Source of the DNA: Curvivirga sp965219885
Lineage (GTDB): Bacteria > Pseudomonadota > Alphaproteobacteria > UBA8366 > Aestuariispiraceae
Length of the DNA: 64,000 nucleotides
Assembly (NCBI RefSeq): GCF_965219885.1
Contig: NZ_CBDCOT010000009.1
Coordinates: forward strand, 806,001-870,000
Reading direction: 5' to 3'
Shown here: in pieces, positions 54,889 through 64,000 of the stretch
Layout: the number at the start of each line of letters is the position of its first letter
How positions within the stretch are numbered: the stretch's first letter is position 1
Notes under the pieces: model-generated
The model's database searches: none
The model's input: only the letters and a program-made list of their open reading frames with translations
Told to the model about the DNA's origin: nothing
Made by a program: the position numbers and the translations under genes

Positions 54889-56472
54889 ATGACGGAACAG
54901 CACGAGATAAAAAAACCAATCAAATTCAAGATCAGTATCCTGATCGCAGTCATGCTTCTGGTTGTTACTTCTATCTCAGCAGTGAGTTCCTATATTTTTT
55001 TCTGGGAAGAGTTTCAAAAACTCGAACAACAAGATGCAGACCTGAACCGGGATCGTATCCGTATTGGTTTCTTTGACAAGCTGGAAACGCTGCACTTATC
55101 TGCACTTCATTTATCTTCCGCAAATGATACCTATAGCTTTGTGAAAGGTATGTTTGATTGGCAGCGTGAATCCTACATTAAGTCTTATCTGACCAAAGCC
55201 ACCTTCTGGAACAATAATATTGATGTCATGATCTTTATGAATCTGGAGGAAGAAGCTGTCTGGGCCAAAGAATTTAACTCAGACACTGGTATGACACATC
55301 CTGTAAATGAAGATATTCTTTCCTTCTATAAAAGTTTCAAACCTTTTAGTAAGGCCGGTAAATATGGTTTATATGTGAAGGAAAGCCGTGTCTTTATGGC
55401 CTCAACACGTCCCATATTCAGAAGCAATAGCCTAGGGGAACGTATTGGTTATTTAACAGTAATGCGTGCTGTAGATACGGAATTCATCAATGCTTTCAAC
55501 GTGGAATTTGGATCAAAGATCACCGTAAAGGTTATTCCTAAAAATGTACCTACCTTGAAAAATCTAAAACCAAAAGATGGTTGGGGACAATTCACCGAAA
55601 CGGATGAACGCGTCAGTTTCTTTAATATCAGTAGCCTGAACAGTGATTATATCGTCAATATCAATGTTTATTCTGAAAGGGAAATAACCCGTAAGGCTCA
55701 ATTAGCGGTTCTATGGAATGCGGCGGTTATTCTCGCTGGTATGGCATTGGTTTTCTTTGGGTTATTAAAAAGTCTGGATTTCATTGTCGTGACACGTTTA
55801 AAAGCCATGGCAAAAACCATTCTGAATATCGGGCAAGAAGAAAATCACAGGATTAGATTAAATGATGATGGCCAAGATGAAGTCAGTCTAATTGCCCATG
55901 AAGTGAACAAGATGCAAGATCGTATCCTTGAGCTTGCTTTAAATGACCATCTGACGAACTTACCAAATCGTCGCTTATTTGAAGATCGCATGGCTTCGGC
56001 TTTGGAACGTGGACGTCGAGAAAACACACATGTATCTCTTCTTTTCCTAGACCTGAATGGCTTTAAAACTGTGAATGACACTTTGGGACATCAAGTGGGG
56101 GACGAATTACTGGTTCGTGTGGCAAGACGATTGAAATCTATCACCCGTGCAACAGATAGTTTGGCTCGTCTTGGTGGTGATGAATTTGGTCTGATCATGG
56201 AATTAAATCCGGACGAAGATTTACAGGCCATTGATGCTGTATGCGAAAAAATTGTCACAACACTTGAACGTCCTTTCCTTATTCAAGACAAACCGATCAA
56301 TATCTCAACGTCGATTGGCATTTCCATCTACCCAGACCATGCCGAAGATGCCACCACCATGATCCGATATGCGGATATTGCCATGTATGCCTCTAAGGCT
56401 ATGAAAAACAGTAAAGATCCTGACAACAAGCCATGGCGCTATTTTACTTCAGAAATGGAAATTAAAGATTAA
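54889..56472 (+). CDS. CHASE4-HAMP-GGDEF diguanylate cyclase
   Basis: 527 residues: membrane helix ~14-40, a periplasmic region to ~268 that fits the CHASE4 sensor type (WQRESYIKSYLTKATFWNN near its start), a second helix (~270-292), a HAMP linker and a GGDEF domain. The active site RLGGDEFG (~430) is canonical and so predicts c-di-GMP synthesis. No EAL domain follows. Signal unknown. It is followed by the long dnaK upstream region. Confidence 0.92.
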   Translation: MTEQHEIKKPIKFKISILIAVMLLVVTSISAVSSYIFFWEEFQKLEQQDADLNRDRIRIGFFDKLETLHLSALHLSSANDTYSFVKGMFDWQRESYIKSYLTKATFWNNNIDVMIFMNLEEEAVWAKEFNSDTGMTHPVNEDILSFYKSFKPFSKAGKYGLYVKESRVFMASTRPIFRSNSLGERIGYLTVMRAVDTEFINAFNVEFGSKITVKVIPKNVPTLKNLKPKDGWGQFTETDERVSFFNISSLNSDYIVNINVYSEREITRKAQLAVLWNAAVILAGMALVFFGLLKSLDFIVVTRLKAMAKTILNIGQEENHRIRLNDDGQDEVSLIAHEVNKMQDRILELALNDHLTNLPNRRLFEDRMASALERGRRENTHVSLLFLDLNGFKTVNDTLGHQVGDELLVRVARRLKSITRATDSLARLGGDEFGLIMELNPDEDLQAIDAVCEKIVTTLERPFLIQDKPINISTSIGISIYPDHAEDATTMIRYADIAMYASKAMKNSKDPDNKPWRYFTSEMEIKD

Positions 56473-56616
56473 ACCTGTCATCAATATCCCATTCTTGCAG
56501 TTAGTTATATCAATCCGGTTGGTTTATTTTCCAAAAACATAGAAGCTGAAATATTGGAAAATATCGGATTTAAGATAAAAAACTTCAAAAAATTGGCGGT
56601 TTTTGGCCTGCAAATA

Positions 56617-56645
56617 CTTGCATGAACCGATTTTCCTTCCTATAT
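56617..56645 (+). promoter_or_regulatory. RpoH (sigma-32) heat-shock promoter of dnaK
   Basis: CTTG (56617-56620), 18 bp, CCTATAT (56639-56645): this matches the alphaproteobacterial RpoH form CTTG-N17/18-CYTATNT exactly. The start codon is ~100 bp downstream, leaving a 5' leader of ~90 nt. Confidence 0.78.
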
Positions 56646-56744
56646 ACCCATCGAACAAAAACATACATGTACAACAAGGGACTTCCGAGTTGGGTGCCGA
56701 TGGTTCGGGCCTGCATGTGAAGTCTGCTGCAAAGTGAGGATTAC

Positions 56745-58670
56745 ATGAGCAAAGTAATTGGTATCGACTTAGGTACAACAAACTCCTGTCTGTCTGTAAT
56801 GGACGGCGGTTCTGCAAAAGTTATCGAAAATGCTGAAGGTGCACGCACAACACCATCCATGATCGCATTCGCCGAAGATGGCGAGCGTCTTGTTGGTCAT
56901 GCTGCGAAACGCCAAGCAGTAACAAACCCGGATAACACATTATATGCTATTAAGCGTTTGGTTGGTCGTCGCTTCGAGGATCCAGAAGTAGAAAAAGATC
57001 GCAAAAATGCTCCTTTCAAAATCATTAAAGCTGACAATGGCGATGCATGGGTAGAAGCGCGCGGCGACAAATATGCCCCTTCTCAAATTTCCGCTATGGT
57101 TCTGCAAAAAATGAAAGAGACAGCAGAATCTTATTTGGGTGAAGAAGTTTCCCAAGCAGTGATTACAGTTCCTGCATATTTCAATGACAGCCAACGCCAA
57201 GCAACAAAAGATGCTGGTAAAATCGCTGGTCTTGAGGTTCTACGTATCATCAACGAACCAACAGCTGCAGCTTTGGCTTACGGCCTAGAGAAAAAAGGTT
57301 CCGGCATCATCGCAGTTTATGACTTGGGTGGTGGTACATTTGACGTATCCATCCTTGAAATCGGCGATGGCGTATTCGAAGTAAAAGCAACCAATGGTGA
57401 TACATTCCTTGGTGGTGAAGACTTTGACCAAGCAATCATCGACTACTTGGCAGATGAATTCAAAAAAGAAAACGGTGTTGATCTTCGTGAAGACCGTATG
57501 GCATTGCAACGTTTGAAAGAAGCAGCTGAGAAAGCAAAAATTGAACTTTCCTCTGCAACACAAACAGATGTGAATCTTCCATTCATCACAGCTGATGCTT
57601 CTGGTCCTAAACATTTAAATATCAAGATGACACGCGCAAAGCTTGAGTCTCTTGTTTCTGACCTTGTAAAACGCACAATTGAACCATGTAAAGCTGCCTT
57701 GAAAGATGCTGGCTTGAAAGCTTCTGAAGTTGATGAAGTAATCATGGTTGGTGGTATGACACGTATGCCTAAAGTTGGTGAAATTGTTGAGGAATTCTTC
57801 GGCAAAGAAGCTCATCGTGGCGTAAACCCTGACGAAGTAGTTGCTATCGGTGCTGCTATTCAGGGCGGTGTATTACAAGGTGACGTAAAAGACGTATTGT
57901 TGTTGGATGTGACACCATTATCTTTGGGTATTGAAACATTGGGCGGTGTCTTCACACGCTTGATCGATCGCAACACAACAATTCCGACCAAGAAATCCCA
58001 AGTCTTCTCTACAGCTGAAGACAATCAATCTGCTGTTACAATTCGCGTCTTCCAAGGTGAACGTGAAATGGCGGCTGACAACAAAATCTTGGGCCAATTC
58101 GACTTGGTTGGCTTACCACCTGCACCACGCGGCGTGCCACAAATTGAAGTGACTTTCGACATTGATGCCAACGGTATCGTTCATGTATCTGCGAAAGACA
58201 AAGGCACAGGCAAAGAACAACAAATCAAGATTCAGGCTTCTGGTGGTTTGAACGATGATGAGATCGATCAAATGGTTAAAGACGCTGAAGCAAATGCGGA
58301 TAGCGATAAGAAGCTTAAAGAAGTTGTTGAAGCACGTAACCAAGCTGACGGTCTTGTTCACAGCACAGAAAGCGCGCTGAAAGAACATGGCGACGCTGTT
58401 TCTGAAGAAGAGAAATCTGCGATTGAAGCTGACATTGCTAAATTGAAAGAAGCAATGGAAGGTGACGAGCCAGAAGCAATCAAAACTGCAACAGAAACCT
58501 TGATGCAGTCTTCCATGAAACTTGGCGAAGCTATGTATAAAGCATCCCAAGGGGAAGCTGGTGCTGAAGGTGGTGCAGAGGCAGGTGCTTCTGACGATGC
58601 AGCGGCTGATGAAAATGTTGTTGATGCTGACTTCGAAGAAGTTGACGACAACAAAAAAGACAAATCCTAA
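56745..58670 (+). CDS. dnaK: Chaperone DnaK (Hsp70)
   Basis: 641 residues. N-terminal ATPase domain opens with VIGIDLGTTNSCLSVMDG, includes the phosphate loop YDLGGGTFDVSIL, and the substrate domain with LLLDVTPLSLGIETLGG. The C-terminus ends in the acidic, EEVDD-rich tail typical of DnaK. Folding chaperone, works with the DnaJ encoded next and GrpE. The RBS is GAGG ~5 nt ahead of the ATG. A consensus RpoH promoter lies upstream. Confidence 0.98.
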   Translation: MSKVIGIDLGTTNSCLSVMDGGSAKVIENAEGARTTPSMIAFAEDGERLVGHAAKRQAVTNPDNTLYAIKRLVGRRFEDPEVEKDRKNAPFKIIKADNGDAWVEARGDKYAPSQISAMVLQKMKETAESYLGEEVSQAVITVPAYFNDSQRQATKDAGKIAGLEVLRIINEPTAAALAYGLEKKGSGIIAVYDLGGGTFDVSILEIGDGVFEVKATNGDTFLGGEDFDQAIIDYLADEFKKENGVDLREDRMALQRLKEAAEKAKIELSSATQTDVNLPFITADASGPKHLNIKMTRAKLESLVSDLVKRTIEPCKAALKDAGLKASEVDEVIMVGGMTRMPKVGEIVEEFFGKEAHRGVNPDEVVAIGAAIQGGVLQGDVKDVLLLDVTPLSLGIETLGGVFTRLIDRNTTIPTKKSQVFSTAEDNQSAVTIRVFQGEREMAADNKILGQFDLVGLPPAPRGVPQIEVTFDIDANGIVHVSAKDKGTGKEQQIKIQASGGLNDDEIDQMVKDAEANADSDKKLKEVVEARNQADGLVHSTESALKEHGDAVSEEEKSAIEADIAKLKEAMEGDEPEAIKTATETLMQSSMKLGEAMYKASQGEAGAEGGAEAGASDDAAADENVVDADFEEVDDNKKDKS

Positions 58671-58705
58671 GCCTCACGCTTTATGGATCTAGGATAACGG
58701 ATATG

Positions 58706-58744
58706 GGCCGGATGCAGGATAACTCTAATTTCCAGCACCCGGCC
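58706..58744 (+). other. Hairpin in the dnaK-dnaJ gap
   Basis: GGCCGGATGC pairs with GCACCCGGCC (one mismatch, 19-nt loop) and is followed by TTTCC. It may act as an attenuator or protect the dnaK message, giving more DnaK than DnaJ. Confidence 0.55.
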
Positions 58745-58791
58745 TTTCCGCATCAAAGTTCGAATTAAATTTAGATTCTGGAATTTAAGCC

Positions 58792-59943
58792 ATGAGCAAG
58801 CAGGATTATTATGAAACACTTGGTGTTGACCGCGGCGCAGACGCGGCTTCACTGAAATCTGCCTATCGTAAAATGGCGATGAAATACCATCCGGACCGTA
58901 ATCCGGATGACAAGGAAGCCGAAGCAAAGTTCAAAGAAGTGAACGAAGCTTATGAAATCCTGAAAGACGATCAGAAACGTTCTGCCTATGATCAGTATGG
59001 TCATGCTGCTTTTGAACAAGGCGGCGGTTTTGGCGGTGGCGGCTTCGGTGGTGGCGCCGGTTTTGGTGGTTTCACCGATATCTTCGAAGAAATGTTTGGT
59101 GATTTCATGGGTGGCGGTGGCCGTCGCGGCGGCGGACAGCAAAGCTTCCGCGGATCCGACTTACGCTACAATCTTGAAATCAGCTTGGAAGACGCCTATC
59201 ACGGCCGCACCATTGAAATCAATGTACCCACCTCTGTTGCTTGTGACAGCTGTGACGGTAGCGGTGGCGAAGATGGCGCCCAACCTAAAACCTGTGGTAC
59301 ATGTCATGGTCATGGTAAAGTACGCGCCCAACAAGGCTTCTTCACGGTTGAGCGCACATGTCCCAGCTGTAATGGCCAAGGAAGCGTTATCGACAAACCA
59401 TGTCATTCTTGTCACGGAAGTGGACGTCAACAGAAGGAGAAAAATCTTTCTGTAAACATCCCTCAAGGGGTTGATGAAGGCACACGCATTCGCTTAAGCG
59501 GTGAAGGCGAAGCAGGCCTTCGTGGGGCACCATCAGGGGATTTATATATCTTCTTAAACATCGCACCACATCGTATCTTCCAACGTGAGGATGCACATAT
59601 CTTCTGTGAAGTGCCAATTTCTATGGCTGATGCCACATTAGGTGCTGAGATTGAGGTCCCAACCATTGATGGTGGTCGTGCCAAAGTAAAAATCCCGGCG
59701 GGCACACAAACAGGTCAACAATTCCGTTTGCGTGGTAAAGGGATGAGTATCCTGAGATCGCAAAATCGGGGTGATATGTATATCGAAGCTAAGGTGGAAA
59801 CCCCGCAAAACTTGACCAAGCGTCAGAAAGAATTGCTGGAAGAATTCCGCAAGGAAAGTGGTGGCTCTAGCAAGCAGCACCAACCTGAAACGGATGGTTT
59901 CTTTTCCAAAGTTAAAGAATTCTGGGATGATCTAACTGAATAA
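58792..59943 (+). CDS. dnaJ: Co-chaperone DnaJ (Hsp40)
   Basis: 383 residues with all DnaJ parts in order: J domain with HPD (KYHPDRNPD, ~31), Gly/Phe-rich region (~75-110), four zinc-finger repeats (CDSCDGSG, CGTCHGHG, CPSCNGQG, CHSCHGSG) and the C-terminal substrate domains. Stimulates DnaK ATPase and delivers clients. Second gene of the dnaK-dnaJ operon. Confidence 0.98.
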   Translation: MSKQDYYETLGVDRGADAASLKSAYRKMAMKYHPDRNPDDKEAEAKFKEVNEAYEILKDDQKRSAYDQYGHAAFEQGGGFGGGGFGGGAGFGGFTDIFEEMFGDFMGGGGRRGGGQQSFRGSDLRYNLEISLEDAYHGRTIEINVPTSVACDSCDGSGGEDGAQPKTCGTCHGHGKVRAQQGFFTVERTCPSCNGQGSVIDKPCHSCHGSGRQQKEKNLSVNIPQGVDEGTRIRLSGEGEAGLRGAPSGDLYIFLNIAPHRIFQREDAHIFCEVPISMADATLGAEIEVPTIDGGRAKVKIPAGTQTGQQFRLRGKGMSILRSQNRGDMYIEAKVETPQNLTKRQKELLEEFRKESGGSSKQHQPETDGFFSKVKEFWDDLTE

Positions 59944-59960
59944 TCCCAAATCCAACTGCC

Positions 59961-59996
59961 AAAAAAGCGTTTGCCATCCCAGCAAGCGCTTTTTTT
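59961..59996 (+). terminator. Intrinsic terminator of dnaK-dnaJ
   Basis: A 14-bp stem (AAAAAAGCGTTTGC with GCAAGCGCTTTTTT, one G-T pair) and 7-nt loop, ending in seven T residues, 17 bp after the dnaJ stop. Confidence 0.9.
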
Positions 59997-60091
59997 GTAT
60001 GTTCCATATGAAATCTACCTTTGCAATTTCTTGCCAGCTAAACAAATCATGATACTCTCATCCATCTTTTCACTGAATATCGATAGACAAA

Positions 60092-60820
60092 ATGATAGTT
60101 TTTCCAAATGAACGCGAATCCTTCTTAGAACTCATTCCCAAGGAAGGCATTGGTTGCGAGATAGGTGTTGCTGAATGTGTTTTCTCACAACATCTTTTAG
60201 AAAAGACACAACCTACGAAGCTTCATCTTATTGATCCTTGGGTGTATCAGGAAAGAGAGGATTATCAAGCTGACCTTAATAATGTCAGTAATGATGAAGG
60301 TGAAAAACGTTATCAAGCCGCCCGCACCCTGTTCAAAAATCAAATGGATACAGGACAGGTCGAAATCCATCGTAATTTTTCTTACGAGACTGTCTCACAT
60401 TTTCCAGACAACTATTTCGATTGGATCTACGTCGATGCTGTGCATTCCTATGAAGGAGCAAAAAAAGATCTCGAAGATTTCCTGCCAAAACTTAAAGATG
60501 ATGGCATTTTAATGGGACATGATTATGCCAACCATATTGCAGCTCAAGAAATGGGGTTTGGTGTCGTAGAAGCGGTTGATGATTTTTGCATTGAAAACAA
60601 TATGAATTTTGTTGCACTAACCTATGATGCATTTCCAACTTTCATCCTGACAAAACCTGAAAATAAAAAAGTCGCAGAATATTTGACACTTGTGACGAAA
60701 TTTAATTTTCCAGAAGCCATTGAAATTGTCGATTATCCTAAACATAACAAGCTGCAAATGGACATATTGGATTTCAAGACCGAGAAACGATTATCTTATA
60801 AATTCTTACATCGTGAATAG
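60092..60820 (+). CDS. Class I SAM-dependent methyltransferase (Methyltransf_24-like)
   Basis: 242 residues. IGCEIGVAECVFSQHLL (~20-36) is the SAM-binding loop, LHLIDPWVYQ the acidic motif, and FDWIYVDAVHSYEGAKKDLEDFLPKL the Methyltransf_24-type post-motif. The DNA around it is more AT-rich than dnaJ or dapB. Substrate unknown; members often modify cell-surface sugars or small molecules. It stands alone between dnaJ and dapB. Confidence 0.8.
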   Translation: MIVFPNERESFLELIPKEGIGCEIGVAECVFSQHLLEKTQPTKLHLIDPWVYQEREDYQADLNNVSNDEGEKRYQAARTLFKNQMDTGQVEIHRNFSYETVSHFPDNYFDWIYVDAVHSYEGAKKDLEDFLPKLKDDGILMGHDYANHIAAQEMGFGVVEAVDDFCIENNMNFVALTYDAFPTFILTKPENKKVAEYLTLVTKFNFPEAIEIVDYPKHNKLQMDILDFKTEKRLSYKFLHRE

Positions 60821-60916
60821 AACAGCAGTACACCTTAGAAATAAATACTGTTTTCCTTCGCCCCTTAGTAATGTAGAAAGAGCCCAGTTTTAAATTTCCT
60901 CATATGAAGGTTTCAA

Positions 60917-61741
60917 ATGTCCGATCTTAGAAAAGTTGCAATCGTTGGATGCGCGGGGCGCATGGGTCAAATGTTGGTCACCGAGGTTATCAACAATCCT
61001 AAATGCGAACTATCTGGTGCAACTGATCGGGCCGGCAGTTCAGCTATTGGCCGTGATGCAGCTGCTATCGCCGGATTAGAACCATGTGGTGTCATCGTTG
61101 AGGATGATGCGGCCCGCGTGATTATGGAAGCCGATGTGGTTATTGATTTCACTGCCCCTGCTGCAACCGTTGATCATTTACGCCTATGCGCACAGGCAAG
61201 CACAGCCATCGTGATCGGTACAACAGGCCTTACCAAAGAAGATGAAGCCAATATTGATTTGGCAGCCCGTCATGTACCAGTTGTTTATGCAGCAAATTAT
61301 AGTGTTGGTGTAACTTTGTTGAATGAGCTGACCCGTAAAACAGCTGAAATTCTGGATGATGATTATGATATTGATGTATTGGAAATGCATCACAAACATA
61401 AAGTTGACGCCCCATCTGGCACCGCTTTGATGTTAGGTAAAGCAGCTGCGGCAGGCCGTGGTGTCGATCATGACGAAGTTAAACAAGCTGTGCGTGATGG
61501 CCAAACAGGGGCACGTCCGCGTGGTGAAATTGGCTATGCGACCCTTCGTGGTGGTGATGTTGTGGGTGAACATAGCGTTTATTTTGCAGCAGATGGTGAA
61601 CGTTTAATCCTGACCCATAAAGCCTCATCCCGTCAGGTCTTTTCCAAAGGGGCTGTGCGCGCAGCCATCTGGGCAACTGATGCTGAGCGCGGTGTTTACG
61701 ATATGACAGATGTCTTGGGCTTAAAACAGCCCATCGGCTAA
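60917..61741 (+). CDS. dapB: 4-hydroxy-tetrahydrodipicolinate reductase
   Basis: 274 residues. NAD(P)H fold VAIVGCAGRMGQMLV at the N-terminus; catalytic site in EMHHKHKVDAPSGTALMLG (~155-173); AANYSVGVTLL and FTAPAA as further family blocks. Reduces hydroxy-tetrahydrodipicolinate in the lysine and diaminopimelate pathway, so it also supplies peptidoglycan. In many relatives dapB lies right after dnaJ, as here apart from one inserted methyltransferase gene. Confidence 0.97.
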   Translation: MSDLRKVAIVGCAGRMGQMLVTEVINNPKCELSGATDRAGSSAIGRDAAAIAGLEPCGVIVEDDAARVIMEADVVIDFTAPAATVDHLRLCAQASTAIVIGTTGLTKEDEANIDLAARHVPVVYAANYSVGVTLLNELTRKTAEILDDDYDIDVLEMHHKHKVDAPSGTALMLGKAAAAGRGVDHDEVKQAVRDGQTGARPRGEIGYATLRGGDVVGEHSVYFAADGERLILTHKASSRQVFSKGAVRAAIWATDAERGVYDMTDVLGLKQPIG

Positions 61742-61769
61742 GACTTTGTTAAAGGGATTGTCGATTTAT

Positions 61770-62681
61770 CTATCTTTTCCGACTGACGGCAATCCCACTC
61801 AAAATCAATCCAAGCCCAATAAAGGCTGTTGATTGCGGCTCTTCGCCCAAGAATAACATCCCCCAAAGCAAACCAAATAACGGCACCATATAGTTATTAA
61901 GGGATAAAAAGGCCGCCCCGCGCACTTTCACAATACGAAGCAAGATAATCTGCGCCAAAGCGGTTGAAAGCACGCCCAATGCAACAATAGACCCAATTGC
62001 CTGAACAGTCGGATTTAACATCCATGGTTGATCAATCACCAAACTTGCCGGAATCGCAAATACACAAGAGGCAATCATAATCGTTGCGGCGGTCGCACGA
62101 CGGTCCGGTTTATGGGAAAGTTTTTTATTCACAATTGACGAAATACCATAACAAATCGCACCAGACGCCACCGCCAACTGATATAAAACGCCTTCACCCA
62201 GATTTTGCAGCGCATCTGCCCCGATCAAGAAAACAACCCCGGTAAAACCAACAATAATACCAATCACGCGACGTAAAGAAAGTTTCTCATCTTCGGTCGT
62301 GAAATGCACCATGATCAAAGTACAGATCGGTACAATTGCCATCAAAATAGAGGCCAAACCACTATCAATTCCCTTTTCACCCCATCCAATCAATGTGAAT
62401 GGAACGGCGTTTCCGATCACTGCGATGACGAAGGCCCAAAACCAGGTATCTTTATCTCTTGGTAAATTCTGACCTGCCATGCGCGCGGTGATATAAAGGA
62501 AAATAGCAGCAATCGCCAAACGCCCGGCCGTGATGGTAATCGGTGGCACAGTATCTACCGCCACTTTGATGAACATGAAAGAGCCGCCCCAAATAGCCGC
62601 CAAAATGACCAACATGCCGTAATCCAGCACAGATTGGTCTTGTGTTGTCATCGTTTGTGTTGTCATTCCCCGCAACCCCAT
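61770..62681 (-). CDS. DMT-family (EamA) transporter
   Basis: 303 residues, ten helices in two EamA repeats; AAIWGGSFMFIKVAVDTVPPITITAGRLAIAAIFLY opens the first. Probably an exporter of an amino acid or similar metabolite. Three start codons are possible (62681, 62666 and 62651), the last two lying in a 12-bp tandem repeat; none has a good ribosome-binding site. Converges on dapB. Confidence 0.85.
   Translation of the reverse strand: MGLRGMTTQTMTTQDQSVLDYGMLVILAAIWGGSFMFIKVAVDTVPPITITAGRLAIAAIFLYITARMAGQNLPRDKDTWFWAFVIAVIGNAVPFTLIGWGEKGIDSGLASILMAIVPICTLIMVHFTTEDEKLSLRRVIGIIVGFTGVVFLIGADALQNLGEGVLYQLAVASGAICYGISSIVNKKLSHKPDRRATAATIMIASCVFAIPASLVIDQPWMLNPTVQAIGSIVALGVLSTALAQIILLRIVKVRGAAFLSLNNYMVPLFGLLWGMLFLGEEPQSTAFIGLGLILSGIAVSRKR
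62640..62666. repeat. 12-bp direct repeat at the start of the DMT gene
   Basis: TTGTGTTGTCAT occurs at 62640-62651 and again at 62655-62666, 15 bp apart; on the coding strand each copy begins with ATG. It repeats the residues MTTQ. Confidence 0.7.
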
Positions 62682-62811
62682 TGAAATTATTATATGAAAT
62701 TCGTATTATTTCTTAGTTTTAAAAGACTTTAGGCGCGTTGTTTTTTAAGGACAAGCCTTATTCAGGCACAACACTGTGTTAAATTAAACAGGCTAATTTT
62801 TCTAGGGTTTT

Positions 62812-63309
62812 TCAAGCAGATGTCCAGGTCAAGGCGCCACCAACCCGATATTCATCCACCGCTTGTTGGATATCCTCTGCCAGTTTCTTACATCCTTTTG
62901 GCCCTAGAAAACTGCCTACAAAAATATCTTTACCGTGACTACGCAATCGAACAGCAGAAGATTTTCCGCGTCTTTTGATCGCCGCAACCTGTAACCAGTT
63001 GGGTTCTATCGAAGTTACTTTTTCTTCGCCTTTTGGTGAAACACGACGAATTTCCAACCCATGAGATGTCAGGCGAATATGTTCCAGGCGACGCGCTTCA
63101 TTCATATTCACCTTAAACGCATAATAAAGCAGGATAAAATCTAACCCCGCAAAGCCCAAAATAGGCCAAGCCCCGATCAGAAAGAAGGCAAAACTGATAA
63201 AAAACAGGATGATAGCGATAAATAAAAGCAAGTTGCGAAATCCGCGTGGCGACAAGCTTCGATGGGGTCGAAGCTTCACATCCAGATATACTTCTACATC
63301 TTTCGTCAT
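62812..63309 (-). CDS. DUF2244 membrane protein
   Basis: 165 residues with a short N-terminal cytoplasmic part (the SLSPRGFR block), two adjacent membrane helices (~25-65) and a C-terminal soluble domain. LRPHRSLSPRGFRNLL and SHGKDIFVGSFLGPKGCKKLAEDI are typical of DUF2244, a proteobacterial family of unknown function. The start is ATG 63309 with GGTGG upstream; a GTG at 63318 would add three residues. Confidence 0.85.
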   Translation of the reverse strand: MTKDVEVYLDVKLRPHRSLSPRGFRNLLLFIAIILFFISFAFFLIGAWPILGFAGLDFILLYYAFKVNMNEARRLEHIRLTSHGLEIRRVSPKGEEKVTSIEPNWLQVAAIKRRGKSSAVRLRSHGKDIFVGSFLGPKGCKKLAEDIQQAVDEYRVGGALTWTSA

Positions 63310-63515
63310 GTGATCCACCAGTTAAACAAGCTGTCTTATTTCTGCCTTATTAGGAGTGTAGCAAAATCACGTAGGTAAAACTATGTCAAATTCACGTGAA
63401 ACCTGCCCTTTCGCCCTAGACAAAACAGGGCGAAACATATCACATTACGGATCAAATCGCTGGGTTGATCATAAAATTCAAATTTTAACCAAATTCAATA
63501 GATGGAGAATGCTGC

Positions 63516-64000
63516 GTGTTTCATTATTTCTATAAGTCAAAAGAATGGGCATTTTGGGCCTATGGTGGCGGCGCAGTTCTTATTTTCTCTCTCTGGCTTC
63601 AAGTAGAATTAACCGTTGCAATCAATGGATGGTATGGTGATTTCTATAACTTATTACAAACTGCAGGTGAATATACGGATAAATCCGACGAAGGGATTAT
63701 GTTATTCTTCCAAAAACTAGTTGGATTAGATTATCTAACTGGTACCGCAGAAGTTGAACATCCATCCTTCCTTGTTCTTGCTTTCCCGTATGTCTTCTTA
63801 GCCTTATTCACCAACTGGTTTACCCGTATCTATGGTTTGCGTTGGCGTCAAGCAATGACCTTTGGATTTATCCCACGCTGGCGTACGGTTGAAGAAGAAA
63901 TCGAAGGTTCATCTCAGCGTATTCAAGAGGACTGCAACCGATTTGCACGCATCGTTGAGTCATTAGGTTTACAAGTTGTTCGCGCCGTAATGACATTAAT
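63516..64000 (+). CDS. SbmA/BacA-like transporter (3' end outside window)
   Basis: An open frame from GTG 63516, with GGAG 8 nt ahead, to the end of the window; 161 residues are visible. ATG 63509 leads only to a short frame. The text INGWYGDFYNLLQTA, then LFTNWFTRIYGLRWRQAMTFGFIPRW and QRIQEDCNRFARIVESLG, fits the SbmA/BacA-like family of peptide-antibiotic uptake proteins, which in rhizobia are needed for symbiosis. The rest of the gene lies outside. Confidence 0.85.
   Translation, partial: MFHYFYKSKEWAFWAYGGGAVLIFSLWLQVELTVAINGWYGDFYNLLQTAGEYTDKSDEGIMLFFQKLVGLDYLTGTAEVEHPSFLVLAFPYVFLALFTNWFTRIYGLRWRQAMTFGFIPRWRTVEEEIEGSSQRIQEDCNRFARIVESLGLQVVRAVMTL

Noticed and set aside
57285..58663. Several 100-145-codon minus-strand frames inside dnaK
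   Set aside because: Frames of this sort are common opposite highly biased genes; composition is unnatural (Phe/Cys/Ser runs) and dnaK is certain.
62640..62666. Tandem 12-bp repeat as a possible regulatory element
   Set aside because: It most simply reflects a small in-frame duplication of MTTQ codons at the DMT gene start.
1..64000. tRNA, rRNA, CRISPR, insertion sequence or secretion-system genes
   Set aside because: I looked for tRNA T-loop sequences, regular short repeats, transposase motifs and type VI components by eye and found none I could support.

Overview
The window looks like a chromosomal stretch of a low-GC alphaproteobacterium, probably marine and related to the Rhodospirillales, Sneathiellales or Kiloniellales. 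This rests on gene order: nfuA, tsaB, rimI, mucR, fur, olsB, miaB, phoH, ybeY, corC and lnt lie in the order usual for that class, trxA-addA-addB-murU-tsaE-divL is the classical block around divL, and MucR, DivL and OlsB are alphaproteobacterial proteins. GC content is in the mid-40s by eye. I found no rRNA, tRNA, CRISPR array, transposase or prophage.

Layout. 1-828: end of an AraC-type regulator. 838-10125 (minus): housekeeping for lipoprotein maturation, rRNA and tRNA processing, ornithine lipid, Fur, MucR and t6A. 10301-12402: a polysaccharide deacetylase and a Bax-like glucosaminidase, converging on a two-way terminator. 12816-16589 (minus): nfuA, a stress protein, a DUF2333 protein and an MFS carrier. 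16725-18003: an AT-rich insert with a cysteine-free, phage-like/toxin-like protein and a small membrane protein. 18141-30721: trpS, a methyltransferase, then trxA-addA-addB-murU-tsaE-divL. 30879-38632: transporters and regulators, including a LysR-pirin-flavin reductase-DUF2798 unit. 38801-43308: a ComM-like ATPase, then an XRE-cupin regulator beside the threonine-degrading kbl-tdh operon. 43426-44725: a nickel pair, a NikK-like periplasmic protein and NikR. 44739-46001: a DUF1330 protein and its LysR neighbour. 46009-48470: an unknown three-gene operon. 48650-54763: an acid phosphatase, a LysR/MFS pair, and a cobalt-type nitrile hydratase operon with an amidase. 54889-63309: a diguanylate cyclase, dnaK-dnaJ behind a clear heat-shock promoter, a methyltransferase, dapB, an exporter and a DUF2244 protein. 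The window ends inside an SbmA/BacA-like transporter.

Pathways visible together: threonine to glycine and acetyl-CoA (Tdh, Kbl); nitrile to amide to acid (NthA/NthB, activator, amidase); recombination repair (AddAB); t6A tRNA modification (TsaB, TsaE); and cell-cycle control (DivL, MucR).

Best candidates for something undescribed are two loci that encode a soluble cysteine-free protein followed by one or two small membrane proteins (16807-18003 and 46009-48470). They look like effector-immunity modules, but this is inference. Also notable are a threonine dehydrogenase that has lost all four structural-zinc cysteines, and a putative shared operator motif linking the XRE-cupin regulator to kbl-tdh.
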